NCBI GenBank assembly: GCA_012959595.1
Contig: DUCW01000183.1
Location: forward strand, 7,077 to 37,261
Direction of reading: 5' to 3'
DNA: 30,185 nt
Source of the DNA: Gemmatimonadota bacterium
GTDB taxonomy: Bacteria > Gemmatimonadota > Gemmatimonadetes > Longimicrobiales > Gaopeijiaceae
The position numbers and the translations under genes were made by a program. This document shows positions 16,231 to 24,628 of this stretch, piece by piece. Positions within the stretch are counted from its first letter, which is position 1, and each line of letters opens with the position of its first letter. The notes under the pieces are model-generated. The model was not told the DNA's origin, ran no database searches, and saw nothing but the letters and a program-made list of their open reading frames with translations.

Positions 16231-16344
16231 CCGCTTATAGTATTACAGTGTTTCGTTATTCCCCCAACCAATCCATCTAGATGTGTCTTACATTGAATAT
16301 TAAGGCACTGATCTCCTAATGATGCTTTAGCGGAGTATTAAAGC

Positions 16345-17664
16345 TTGAGTTACCAATCCAGTTCCGAGCCCCTTGTGGCCAATGATGAGGAAAATGGAGA
16401 GAGAAAAATCATAGAGATCACCCATATACGATCCTCTACTTTAGGAGACCTGCGGGATTTGGCTGAGAATCTTAATATCTCGAACTACACTGGGCTCCAA
16501 AAGAAAGATCTAATACCTAGAATCGAGCGAGCCTTGGTGGACCAAAACGAACGATTGGAAGGCTCGGGTGTCCTAGAAATTCTTTCAGAAGGGTACGGAT
16601 TCCTCCGATCGCAAGAGTCAAACTACCTTAGTGGTCCAAATGATATTTATGTAAGTCCGTCACAAATAAGGAAATTTAGCTTAAATACAGGAGATTCGGT
16701 GCGAGGTGAGGTCCGGCCTCCGAAGAGTAGTGAACGCTACCTGGCACTATTGAAAATCGAAACCATTAACGATGAACCCCCAGACAACACTAGTTCCAGA
16801 ACGTCATTCGACGATTTACGACCCAGATATCCCGAACAGAGACTTGCCCTGGAGCTTCCTGGGCCGGATCTATCAACCAGAGTGATGGACCTGGTAACTC
16901 CTATCGGAATGGGACAACGTGGACTAATCGTATCCCCGCCCAAAGCCGGAAAAACTGTCTTGCTTCAAAAAATTGCTAATTCGATCTCGATCAACCACCC
17001 AGCTGTCCATCTAATGGTTCTCCTGATTGACGAACGACCTGAAGAAGTTACGGATATGAAAAAACATGTGGATGGAGATGTTCTATCTTCCACTTTTGAT
17101 GAGTCAGCAGCAAGACACGTTCAGGTCGCAGAAATGGTTCTAGAGAGAGCGAAAAGACTTGTTGAACAAGGAAAAAATGTTGTTATTCTCCTTGACTCTA
17201 TTACTCGTTTAGCTAGAGCGTTCAACTCCACCATGCCACGCTCAGGGAAGGTACTAACCGGTGGAATAGACGCCAAGGCACTTCAGAAACCAAAGCGCTT
17301 CTTCGGTGCAGCTAGAAATATCGAGCAAGGTGGTTCTCTCACTATCATTGCAACGGCCTTGGTTGAGACTGGTAGCCGAATGGACGAAGTGATTTTCGAA
17401 GAATTCAAAGGAACTGGGAATATGGAATTAATTCTCGACAGGAGTATCTCCGATAGACGTGTATTCCCTGCGGTCGATATCAACCGCTCAGGAACTCGGC
17501 GAGAAGAATTGCTACTTTCCCAAAATGAGCTAAACCGCGTCTACCTACTTCGGAACTTTTTTTCAGATATGCCTGCTGCAGAAGCTATCGAGTTTTTACT
17601 GGAACGCATGAATAAAACTGACACCAACCAAGAATTTATGGACTCCATGGCAGCAGGAGTATAG
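16345..17664 (+). CDS. rho: Transcription termination factor Rho
   Basis: Hexameric RNA helicase that ends transcription. Domain order: Rho N-terminal helical domain (residues 30-70, STLGDLRDLAENLNI), cold-shock-type RNA-binding fold (74-140, GVLEILSEGYGFLR), then the RecA-like ATPase with Walker A SPPKAGKT (197-204), Walker B VLLIDE (225-230), LLDSITRLARAFN, the Q/R loop region LTGGIDAKALQKPKRFFGAARN and the conserved GTGNMELILDRS. Length 439 is typical. The start is TTG, supported by GGAG 9 nt upstream and by the absence of any earlier start in the frame. Two unknown genes follow at 17 nt and then with an 8-nt overlap. Confidence 0.98.
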   Translation: MSYQSSSEPLVANDEENGERKIIEITHIRSSTLGDLRDLAENLNISNYTGLQKKDLIPRIERALVDQNERLEGSGVLEILSEGYGFLRSQESNYLSGPNDIYVSPSQIRKFSLNTGDSVRGEVRPPKSSERYLALLKIETINDEPPDNTSSRTSFDDLRPRYPEQRLALELPGPDLSTRVMDLVTPIGMGQRGLIVSPPKAGKTVLLQKIANSISINHPAVHLMVLLIDERPEEVTDMKKHVDGDVLSSTFDESAARHVQVAEMVLERAKRLVEQGKNVVILLDSITRLARAFNSTMPRSGKVLTGGIDAKALQKPKRFFGAARNIEQGGSLTIIATALVETGSRMDEVIFEEFKGTGNMELILDRSISDRRVFPAVDINRSGTRREELLLSQNELNRVYLLRNFFSDMPAAEAIEFLLERMNKTDTNQEFMDSMAAGV

Positions 17665-17681
17665 GAAAGAGGACGACATCA

Positions 17682-18137
17682 ATGAGAAAAGTCGCTGACA
17701 GCATCCTCGAAGACATCTTACAAGGAAATTCTGTGAGAGATCCGAGAATACTTTGCAGAGAGCAACTCCAGGGATTAAGACAGGCCGATCTGGAAAGCTA
17801 CCAAAAAGCCTTGGCTTACTATGATCAAAAACTTCTGCCAGCCATCACCGAAGACACCGAAAATTGTCTTGTTTATTGGCAAGACTATAGCTGTTTTATC
17901 GCTAGCCTCCATAGCCCTGGGGTCCCAGTAGAAATAGACATCCATGGCATCCAACACGATTGTCACAACCCGACTCCTACTGATCGAATGGTGCTTCACA
18001 TGCCAGACGTGACTTCACAACGTACAATCCCAATTACTCTGCCCTTACAATTATCAAGAGCTCAAAGTGCTACTTATGATCTCTTGGTAACGGGTTCGCA
18101 CCAACTTCATAGACGTGAGGAAGCAAAACATGACTGA
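17682..18137 (+). CDS. Unknown protein downstream of rho (VLHMP motif)
   Basis: A 151-residue soluble-looking protein that I do not recognise. GAGGA precedes ATG and it follows rho by 17 nt, so it is almost surely co-transcribed. The first half is helical and rich in Leu/Gln (LCREQLQGLRQADLESYQKA). The second half looks like beta strands, with VEIDIHGIQHDCHNPTPTDRM and several His (89, 92, 95, 106, 140, 143). At residues 104-108 it contains VLHMP, which recurs in the next protein. No signal peptide or membrane segment. Function unknown. Confidence 0.75.
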   Translation: MRKVADSILEDILQGNSVRDPRILCREQLQGLRQADLESYQKALAYYDQKLLPAITEDTENCLVYWQDYSCFIASLHSPGVPVEIDIHGIQHDCHNPTPTDRMVLHMPDVTSQRTIPITLPLQLSRAQSATYDLLVTGSHQLHRREEAKHD

Positions 18138-18411
18138 CCCCAGACTAAGAACTCCGACCAATCTCGTTTGGACTCCACGCCCAGGATGGGCTACTGTTCG
18201 ACTGGTTGGAACCTGTGCTGACCGGACTTTAAGGAGAGGGCAAATAGTCTTACACATGCCCAGTGAAGACTACGACATTCCCGGTCAGGACGATGGCCTT
18301 ACACCTGGCACCTTAGTGATCATCCTGCACGAAGCTGCCAGATTAGTGGAAGACGACCTTCACTTAGTTCCAGAACATGCAGTTGTTGCAATCGGGGAGA
18401 CTCTTCCCTGA
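18130..18411 (+). CDS. Unknown small protein, third gene of rho operon
   Basis: A 93-residue protein starting at the ATG at 18130, preceded by GAGGAA at 7 nt; it overlaps the previous stop by 8 nt, a typical coupled junction. An earlier start at 18115 would need five extra residues with no ribosome site. Content is beta-like: ATVRLVGTCADRTLRRGQIV, then VLHMPSEDYDIPGQ (residues 40 onwards) and LVIILHEAARLVEDDLHLVPE. The VLHMP block (40-44) matches the one in the neighbour, suggesting that the two share a fold or partner. No family is recognised. Confidence 0.72.
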   Translation: MTDPRLRTPTNLVWTPRPGWATVRLVGTCADRTLRRGQIVLHMPSEDYDIPGQDDGLTPGTLVIILHEAARLVEDDLHLVPEHAVVAIGETLP

Positions 18412-18479
18412 ACAATTAACCGATAAATCCCTCGTAATTTGTTTGATATTCAGCCTTATAAATGGACCGATTGTGCTTT

Positions 18480-19307
18480 CTATTCTTCAGTAAAATCTCC
18501 CGCTTTTTCAGCCGAAGTCACGATACCCCTTATGATAGCAGAGCTCAAACCCTGATGCTCCATCTCATTTAGGCCAGCTATCGTACAGCCTCGAGGCGTA
18601 GTGACTTTGTCTATCCCCTCCTCTGGATGAAATCCTGCTTCTAAGATTAGAGAGGCTGCACCTTTAGCAGTCTGTGCTGCCAAAAATAGAGCTTCTTCAG
18701 GGTGAAAACCAATTTCAATACCTCCTTGGGAAGCGGCACGTATACAACGTAGAAAAAAAGCGATTCCACAGGCACTCAAAGCAGTTGCTGGAGTTATCAT
18801 TTCTTCCGCTAGTTGAAGTGTCTTTCCGATGCACTTGAACAGCCGTTCAGCTTCTTCTAAAGCTTTCGTATCATGAGCTGTTAAACATGTAACAGCCTCA
18901 CCGACCGACACAGCTGTATTGGGCATTGCTCTCACCACGCAGTTCTTGTCCAAACCCAAACCCTCTTTCACTAACTCCAACGAGGCACCACTGACGACAG
19001 AAATGAATGTATGTGGTCTTGATTCCGCCACTTCTCTTATTTCCGAAAACAACATGGACATCTGTTGCGGTTGTACTGCGATGATGACTATGTCTGCATT
19101 TTCTACTGCAGCAAAGTTATCCGCTGTGACCGTTACACCCATCGATCCCAAGTCTTTCAGCTTACTGCAATCCCTGCGCGTCACTGTTATATCTTTAGGA
19201 TCTATGCCGCCGCATTTCACCCATCCTCGTACCAAAGCCTGACCTAAGTTTCCTCCACCTAACACACAAATTCGACCAAAGCCGTGAGTGTCTCCTTTTA
19301 CTCCCAC
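18480..19307 (-). CDS. proC: Pyrroline-5-carboxylate reductase
   Basis: Last step of proline synthesis, NAD(P)H reduction of pyrroline-5-carboxylate. N-terminal Rossmann loop CVLGGGNLGQAL (residues 14-25); AMPNTAVSVGEAV (128-140); family signature region VTTPRGCTIAGLNEMEHQGLSSAIIRG near the C-terminus. The PRG-C-T form in place of the usual PGG-T-T resembles ProC proteins that I associate with FCB-group bacteria. GTG start, with AAGG about 10 nt upstream. It follows the Sec-containing OsmC gene by 54 nt. 275 residues, normal length. Confidence 0.93.
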   Translation of the reverse strand: MGVKGDTHGFGRICVLGGGNLGQALVRGWVKCGGIDPKDITVTRRDCSKLKDLGSMGVTVTADNFAAVENADIVIIAVQPQQMSMLFSEIREVAESRPHTFISVVSGASLELVKEGLGLDKNCVVRAMPNTAVSVGEAVTCLTAHDTKALEEAERLFKCIGKTLQLAEEMITPATALSACGIAFFLRCIRAASQGGIEIGFHPEEALFLAAQTAKGAASLILEAGFHPEEGIDKVTTPRGCTIAGLNEMEHQGLSSAIIRGIVTSAEKAGDFTEE

Positions 19308-19361
19308 CTTGTCATCCCCTTCTTTATAGTATACTGAAAATCATCCAGACCTTAGCTCGGA

Positions 19362-19826
19362 TTATTCTGCTTCAAATTTCAATTCTGTGGTTATTTCAAT
19401 GCAACCTGAAATCGACTTGTAAACGGGGCACTTGTCTCTATGAATAGAGTGGACTCTTTTCGCTATTTCTTCAGAATCAACGCTTCCTTTCAGACGATAA
19501 TTAACATGAATACGCCTTAAGACCAAGACGCCGTCCTCTTTTTCCACTTCTCCTCCAACGGTCGTTTCTAGATAACTCGCGTCAGCTAGAATCCCACGCG
19601 CCTCCAGCGCGCCTCCAAAAGTACCCGCTAGTCAGCCACCTGTGGCCGCTACAATATAGTCCAGTGTAGTGGCCACCTCATCCATACCCGTAACTCCATA
19701 ATGTTTAGCTATGGCACCGTGAACTCCAAAATCCACTGGGTCAGCAGTGGCTGGAATATATGCTTTTCGAAAAGGCCCCTTGATCCGTTCTATCCTACTC
19801 GTGGATTTATAGACAACATCTCCCAT
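19362..19826 (-). CDS. Selenocysteine-containing OsmC family protein (UGA at residue 65)
   Basis: Two open halves in the same frame (19632-19826 and 19362-19631) are joined by a single in-frame UGA at 19632-19634, with no other stop between them. Read as Sec the product has 154 residues: MGDVVYKSTSRIERIKG ... DYIVAATGG-U-LAGTFGGALEARG ... RDKCPVYK. OsmC relatives have their peroxidatic Cys at the UGA position (GGC-LxGTFGGALEARG), and the second active-site residue Cys133 is kept. Both halves are full-length domain halves with normal codon use. A bSECIS-like hairpin follows at once. I chose ATG 19826 (AAAGGAG 5 nt upstream) over GTG 19832. Expected role: peroxide or organic hydroperoxide reduction. 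Sec-containing OsmC-like proteins are a known prokaryotic selenoprotein class. Confidence 0.88.
19586..19631 (-). promoter_or_regulatory. Bacterial SECIS-like hairpin of the OsmC gene
   Basis: In the mRNA, directly after the UGA: a 6-bp upper stem GCGCGC/GCGCGU (one G.U), 5-nt apical loop UGGAG with G second, 25 nt between UGA and loop. Below it, UUUU can pair with GGGA across a 4-nt bulge, and CUAG with CUAG at the base. Loop size, the G in the first two loop positions and the 16-37 nt distance agree with the bacterial SECIS model. The lower part is irregular. Confidence 0.75.
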
Positions 19827-19931
19827 TCTCACTCCTTTGAAAAATTGCTTTAGAAATCAGTTCTATTATTGTTCGGTTCTCAAATCCTATTAGTAGATTA
19901 ACACTCTGATCTTACTAACCATATTCATTTG

Positions 19932-20477
19932 TCAACGAGGAAGATCCAAGACGGACGTCACTTCTGTACTCACCTGCCTTAACAGGTCTCGAAGGTCAGT
20001 ATTTTTATCTAATCGAAATTCACGGCTCCACAAATTAGAACCACTAACCACCTCCAAGAGATCTACCACCAAACTTAGGCTGTCTCTCGTTCCAGACTCA
20101 TGCCCAGTCACTACGAGGTCAGCCAACAGTTCAGTCCCTATAGCCACCGGTTCAAGGCCACGATTAGTATACCTCTCAGTACTTGCGGGGCCCAAGACTC
20201 CTAGAATCTGAGGGTCTGTCCGTCCGAAGTAAGCAGCTAAACCTTCCGCAAATCCCGCATATCGATCTGTGGAATCCTGGACCAATTCAGATTCAAATGG
20301 CAAGACTGCCAAAACAGTCCTTCCCTCTGATAATCCTTTCCTTCCCTGAGAAATCATGAACAGCAGTGAGAACAGGAAAACGACAAAAACTGTAGTAACA
20401 AGTCCCATGAAGGTGCGCTGTACACCCTGGCCCAAATTAGCTCTTTCCATTAACACATAGTTCCCACAATAACCCAC
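19932..20477 (-). CDS. Membrane-anchored TolB/FlgO-like N-domain protein
   Basis: A 181-residue protein: a short cytoplasmic start, one transmembrane helix (residues 24-43, MGLVTTVFVVFLFSLLFMIS) and an exported domain beginning VLAVLPFESELVQDSTDRYAGFAEGLAAYF. This pattern (AVLPF ... FAEGL ... GPAST ... ADLVVTGHES ... LVVDLLEVVSGSNLWSREF) is that of the TolB-like alpha/beta domain often joined to adenylate cyclases or kinases and also seen in FlgO. Here it stands alone. GTG 20477 or ATG 20450 are both possible starts; neither has a clear Shine-Dalgarno. It is the first of a minus-strand run with Sec-OsmC (105 nt) and proC. Role unknown. Confidence 0.65.
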   Translation of the reverse strand: MGYCGNYVLMERANLGQGVQRTFMGLVTTVFVVFLFSLLFMISQGRKGLSEGRTVLAVLPFESELVQDSTDRYAGFAEGLAAYFGRTDPQILGVLGPASTERYTNRGLEPVAIGTELLADLVVTGHESGTRDSLSLVVDLLEVVSGSNLWSREFRLDKNTDLRDLLRQVSTEVTSVLDLPR

Positions 20478-20558
20478 CGTTATAAGTTCATCCTGATAAT
20501 CTTATACTATCTCGATACAATTTACTGAATGTGAATTGCTGAATTCTATTACGAATTA

Positions 20559-21548
20559 TTATTTAGAGTCAGATAATTTCGGAACTGCCTCTCCCAGTTC
20601 TTTAGCCACATCCTCCGCCTTTCTCATTATCGAAAGATCCAAATCATGGTTGGGCCTTTCTACTGGCTCGAGCTTAGCGACTAGCTCTCTTATCTCTCTC
20701 GAGGAAAGGCCAAATTCTTGAAGTGCCTCCTTATCAAAGCTTTGTTCTGTATCTCTGACTCCGATTCCATGCTCTCCACTATCCAAGAGTTGGTTTAGTA
20801 CTAGAATATCGCTTCTACTCAGAGCCTGGCCACATACATTATAGTCAACCCAGGCCTCATAACTCAGAGGAGCAACTCTTTTGAGAACACCAGCCATCAC
20901 GCGTGCAAAAGCTTGGATTTCCCACTGAGCATGAGTGTCATCTCTCAGCGTCAAGAAATGGAACAGATTATGTAAATCGATTTTCCAATACCATTGAGTG
21001 TAAGTGGATAAAGGCAAGTCAATACGCGCTAACTCTCTGGCCACATCTTCTTCTACCATCCAACGGTAACCTTTAGAAACCTCACTGCGCATTCGCTCCC
21101 AATGCCTTACTGCCCTGTCATACAGTTCTGAAGAAGCAGAGTCGTCTTGCCGGCCTTGAGCGTTATCCTGGCTCTGCAGTGAAAAGTGATCGGAGTCTGG
21201 CTTATAAAAAAGTAAGGGCATCAAGGAATACCTGCCGCTGTATTCATTGACGGAAGCAGTCCGATGTCTAATCCACTGTCTAGCCACAAACATTGGCATC
21301 GCACAGTGAAATTTTAGCTCCACCATCTCACTGGGCGTGGTGTGATAGTGACGACGAAGATATCTTATCAATCCCCTAGTCTGACTAGTTTTTCTAGTTC
21401 CATAGCCATAGCTAACCCTTGCCGCTCTCTCCACGTCTTCGTCAGTCCCCATATAGTCCACCAACGATACAAATCCATGGTCCAAGACTGGAAAATATCC
21501 TCCGACAATTTCTTCCGCTGCCGAATTGGTTGGGCGTTTTGTTAACAT
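20559..21548 (-). CDS. thyX: FAD-dependent thymidylate synthase
   Basis: Makes dTMP from dUMP with methylene-tetrahydrofolate and FAD/NADPH. The ThyX motif RHRTASVNEYSGRYS is at residues 94-108 (numbered from the ATG at 21548). WKIDLHNLFHFLTLRDDTHAQWEIQAFA, later, is the family's nucleotide-binding block. At 329 residues it is longer than many ThyX proteins, with an acidic C-terminal tail of about 50 residues that I cannot assign. GTG 21554 is also in frame, but AAGG sits 5 nt before the ATG. It begins 7 nt after the amidohydrolase stop. Confidence 0.95.
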   Translation of the reverse strand: MLTKRPTNSAAEEIVGGYFPVLDHGFVSLVDYMGTDEDVERAARVSYGYGTRKTSQTRGLIRYLRRHYHTTPSEMVELKFHCAMPMFVARQWIRHRTASVNEYSGRYSLMPLLFYKPDSDHFSLQSQDNAQGRQDDSASSELYDRAVRHWERMRSEVSKGYRWMVEEDVARELARIDLPLSTYTQWYWKIDLHNLFHFLTLRDDTHAQWEIQAFARVMAGVLKRVAPLSYEAWVDYNVCGQALSRSDILVLNQLLDSGEHGIGVRDTEQSFDKEALQEFGLSSREIRELVAKLEPVERPNHDLDLSIMRKAEDVAKELGEAVPKLSDSK

Positions 21549-21555
21549 GGCCACC

Positions 21556-22824
21556 TTAACCTATCCTATTGCCCGCTATCCAAACTGACTCGATGTTTCT
21601 CATGTTTCTCACGTCTTCGAGAGGGTTTTCCGTCAGCACAATGAAATCGGCCCATCTGTTGGGCTGTAATGTACCTATCTCTTGCTCTAGGCCCAAACAC
21701 TTTGCTGCTTCACCTGTCGCCGACCTAAGAATCTGTTCTGGACTCATCCCCGCTTTTTCCATTAGAACTAATTCCATATGTTCGAAGAATCCCTGGAACC
21801 GCCCTGCTGGTCCAGTGTCAGTTCCAAATCCTATCGGCAGCCCGGCATCCGAAATTTTTTTCAGATTCTCCATAGCAATCGGAAGGCCCCTTTTATAACC
21901 TTGAGCACTGGCATTTTCACGAACAGCCTGTTGCCGTACAACTTCAGAAAGCTTGTTCACAACAACGGTGTCTGCATGTTTTAGAAAAAAAGGATCGTCG
22001 AAAAAATCGGGCCGATTCTCATAGATAAAAGTAGAGACTTCTCTCGTTAAGGTCGGTGAATAGCAAACGCCACTTTGACTCAACAAATCCAGAAACTCTT
22101 CATCGACATTAACATCACGTACACTGTGGACAATGAAGTCTGTCCCGACTCTGAGAAGATCTTTGGCGTCTTCAAGATAAAACAGATGTGAAGCCAACTT
22201 GAATCCCAATTCATGACTTCTATCGATGATTGTAGAGTACAAGCCCACAGGCATTTTTGACGTAGACCCAAGGTTGTCATCTACCCGGATTTTCATCCAA
22301 TTCACATCCAGTTCAGCATTCTTCTGCAAAACTTCCAACACTTCGTCACTCGTTGTACCCGTTATGACTTCCCCTGCAATATAGAGCCTGGCCCTATCCA
22401 AGTCAGGTACGGCTTGTTCATCCCTCAAGATTTTTCCTTCTTCCCCATCTCCACCTAAACTATTCACCGTAGTGATACCATAATCAGCATATAGGCGAAG
22501 CTGACGGATCAAATTTTCCCTATCGTAATATCCAGATTCTAGCCCCCATACTCCACCCACATGCCCATGAGTATTTATCAGGCCCGGTACTATTATCCTA
22601 CCACTCAGATCCTCGACGTCAGCTCCAGAAGGTATCACGATTTCATCCTCCCTGCCGACTTCACTAATACGACCGTCATGAATCAAAATGACTCCATTTG
22701 ACATGAATTCAGAGCCAGTCCCATCCCAAATCCCTGCTCCAACGAATGCTGAGATTTCGGAACTCTCTCGACTACAAGTCGACAACAGAACCAGACACAA
22801 GCCCCATCCGATAATAACTCTCAT
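21556..22824 (-). CDS. Lipoprotein amidohydrolase (imidazolonepropionase-like)
   Basis: A 422-residue metal-dependent hydrolase of the amidohydrolase superfamily. ATG 22824 (AAGGAG 10 nt upstream) gives a signal peptide with lipobox LLST-C (Cys17), so it is probably a lipid-anchored extracytoplasmic enzyme. Metal motif GLINTHGHVGG (His86, His88), later LASHLFY and FIVHSVRDV for further His ligands, and GFGTDTGP for the catalytic Asp. ATGEAAKCLGLEQEIGTLQPNRWADFIVL is the usual C-terminal block. Such enzymes act on amino-acid or dipeptide derivatives; the substrate is unknown. It probably forms a pair with thyX only through proximity. Confidence 0.9.
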   Translation of the reverse strand: MRVIIGWGLCLVLLSTCSRESSEISAFVGAGIWDGTGSEFMSNGVILIHDGRISEVGREDEIVIPSGADVEDLSGRIIVPGLINTHGHVGGVWGLESGYYDRENLIRQLRLYADYGITTVNSLGGDGEEGKILRDEQAVPDLDRARLYIAGEVITGTTSDEVLEVLQKNAELDVNWMKIRVDDNLGSTSKMPVGLYSTIIDRSHELGFKLASHLFYLEDAKDLLRVGTDFIVHSVRDVNVDEEFLDLLSQSGVCYSPTLTREVSTFIYENRPDFFDDPFFLKHADTVVVNKLSEVVRQQAVRENASAQGYKRGLPIAMENLKKISDAGLPIGFGTDTGPAGRFQGFFEHMELVLMEKAGMSPEQILRSATGEAAKCLGLEQEIGTLQPNRWADFIVLTENPLEDVRNMRNIESVWIAGNRIG

Positions 22825-22964
22825 AGTCGCTCTTCTCCTTGAAATAATCATTGTTTCGTCTGCAACATTACACTTACGCTCAAGTCGTCGATAGTCCGTA
22901 TACGCAATCTTCCAACTATCATCTAGGAAAGAGTGGAAGTCCTTGGCTCAAGCTTGGCCGTTTA

Positions 22965-24389
22965 TCATGACCCACTTACAGAGTCTAACTGACTCTTAGT
23001 AGGTTCGGCTCAGCAAAACCACGATTCGGAAAAAACCGGCGGACGCAGTTCCACTGGTAGAAATAGGTCGTTAGAAAAAGCTTCTAAGTAGCCTGCCTCT
23101 TTTCCTAAAGCAAGTGCTTTCACTTTGGCGAAAATGATGGCCCAATCCTCTCCATCGACAACGCTGGATTCAACCATACAGGCTATCTGCTTCTGTAGTG
23201 CATCAACCCTACCATCAGGATGTTCCCACTCGTAGACCAAATCCTCATTAGACAATTCTCCAACCAGATTAGACAACTCAGAAATCTCTAAAAGTTTTGA
23301 TCCAGGAGGTAACAGCAATCTGATAGAGTAATGGACTGGATCTACGTGATAGATCAAGTCATGTTCCTCTATAAAGGCCAAGAGGTCCAAATAACCTGAC
23401 ATCGTGGTCCAGGGCGTGAATGGCAACAAAGAAGGCTTTAAATATATTCCTGCGTTTCTAGTATGCTGAAGTGCTACTACCACATCATCACGAGTATGTC
23501 CCTTATCTAAGTATTCCAGGATCCTGTCATCGACAGTTTCTACGGCCGAAACCACGAATAAACAACCCAAACTTCCCAGTTCACACAGTACCTCTGGATA
23601 CTCCAGGAGATGTTCAATCTTGGCGGTGATATCAAAACTTATATTGCTATGTTTTTGATACATAGCACGGACAATTTTCAAAGAATACTTAACACCATTA
23701 AGAAAATCAGGATCCCCAAATGAAATATGTTCCGCTCCCATTTTCACCAAATTATCTATATCCGCCAAGACCACCTGTTCTTGAACCAACCGCAAACGTC
23801 CTTCATAGGCCGAAGGGATGGGACAATGTCGACAACGGTGAGCACATCCCCTGCTAGTTTGTGTCGACCCAACAAGTTTTTCACCTTGCCCAGACACCGT
23901 CAGTTTCGAGTAATCTTCAAGGGGAGGTAAGAGTGAGCGCACTGGAGTAATAAATTCTTGTCTAGACAGATTGGGTCTTCCTGAAACGTGGGGCCGAGAA
24001 ACGCCAGAGGTGACCATTTCGCCAGTTTCTAGGCCATCGATATAGTCAGCCAAAGGTCCTTCAAATTCTCCACCTATAACAGTGTCACCGAGATTGGACA
24101 GAAGTTTTTGTTCATTCAATGAAGCATAAAGGCCGAAGTAACACAGGTAGCTTTCTGGTTTTATCGCCTTTGCCCGTTTGGCCACCTTAATCCCTAAACA
24201 CATAGCTGTATGCATTGGCACTGATATACCAATCACGTCTGAATTCAATATTTTCCCCCTATCAAACGTCTGGACTGCTAGGTCCAAGCACTCAACTCGG
24301 TGCCCTCGTTCAAGTAAATGAGCTGCAGCCGACGCGATAGAGAAAGGTTGGTGTCCCAAATCGTAACAAGAGATAAGCAATACATTCAT
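22965..24389 (-). CDS. B12-binding-type radical SAM selenoprotein with CUAEP tail
   Basis: A 474-residue protein. Residues 1-125 form a cobalamin-binding-like Rossmann domain (FSIASAAAHLLERGHRVECLDL), followed by a radical SAM barrel with 4Fe-4S motif GCAHRCRHCP (Cys182, Cys186, Cys189). The frame meets UGA at 23010-23012 directly after SWFC, but it stays open for AEPTKSQLDSVSGS and then ends with TGA TAA. The resulting tail C-Sec-A-E-P is, as I recall, the defining tail of a described CUAEP/CCAEP-tail radical SAM (seleno)protein group; a Cys form would read CCAEP. The tail is just long enough to hold the bSECIS hairpin. The substrate is unknown. It is divergent from the Asp-box protein. Confidence 0.9.
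22970..23004 (-). promoter_or_regulatory. Bacterial SECIS hairpin of the radical SAM gene
   Basis: In the mRNA, 5 nt after the UGA: lower stem ACCUACU/AGUGGGU (7 bp, one U.G), small internal loop A/GUA, perfect upper stem AGAGUC/GACUCU (6 bp), 5-nt apical loop AGUUA with G second. UGA to apical loop is 19 nt, inside the 16-37 nt window of bacterial SECIS elements. The true stop follows the hairpin by 3 nt. Thirteen paired positions in such a short stretch are hard to explain by chance. Confidence 0.85.
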
Positions 24390-24628
24390 TTGATACCCAA
24401 CAAATTCTAGTTAAAATCGATCCTAATCAAATAATTCCGATCACTATGGATAGTCACTTAGAATATCAACTTCACCCACACAGAGATAGCCACGAAATCC
24501 AATGATTACAAAATCTGAAATCTTTCCTTCAAAGCCAACCTGTGCTCACATATTGCTACCTAAGTAATTGATCCCCAAAATCCCTGTATAGGATTCGAAA
24601 CATTATATCATCTAAATAAGGCCGACCC

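Noticed and set aside
18618..18720. Duplicated GFHPEE segment in proC as a recent repeat
   Set aside because: Both copies fall at separate, normally conserved places of the ProC fold, so it is chance similarity.
19547..19832. OsmC gene as a pseudogene broken by nonsense mutation
   Set aside because: Only one stop, no frameshift, both halves conserved, the stop is UGA at the redox Cys position, and a SECIS-like hairpin follows; selenocysteine explains all of this better.
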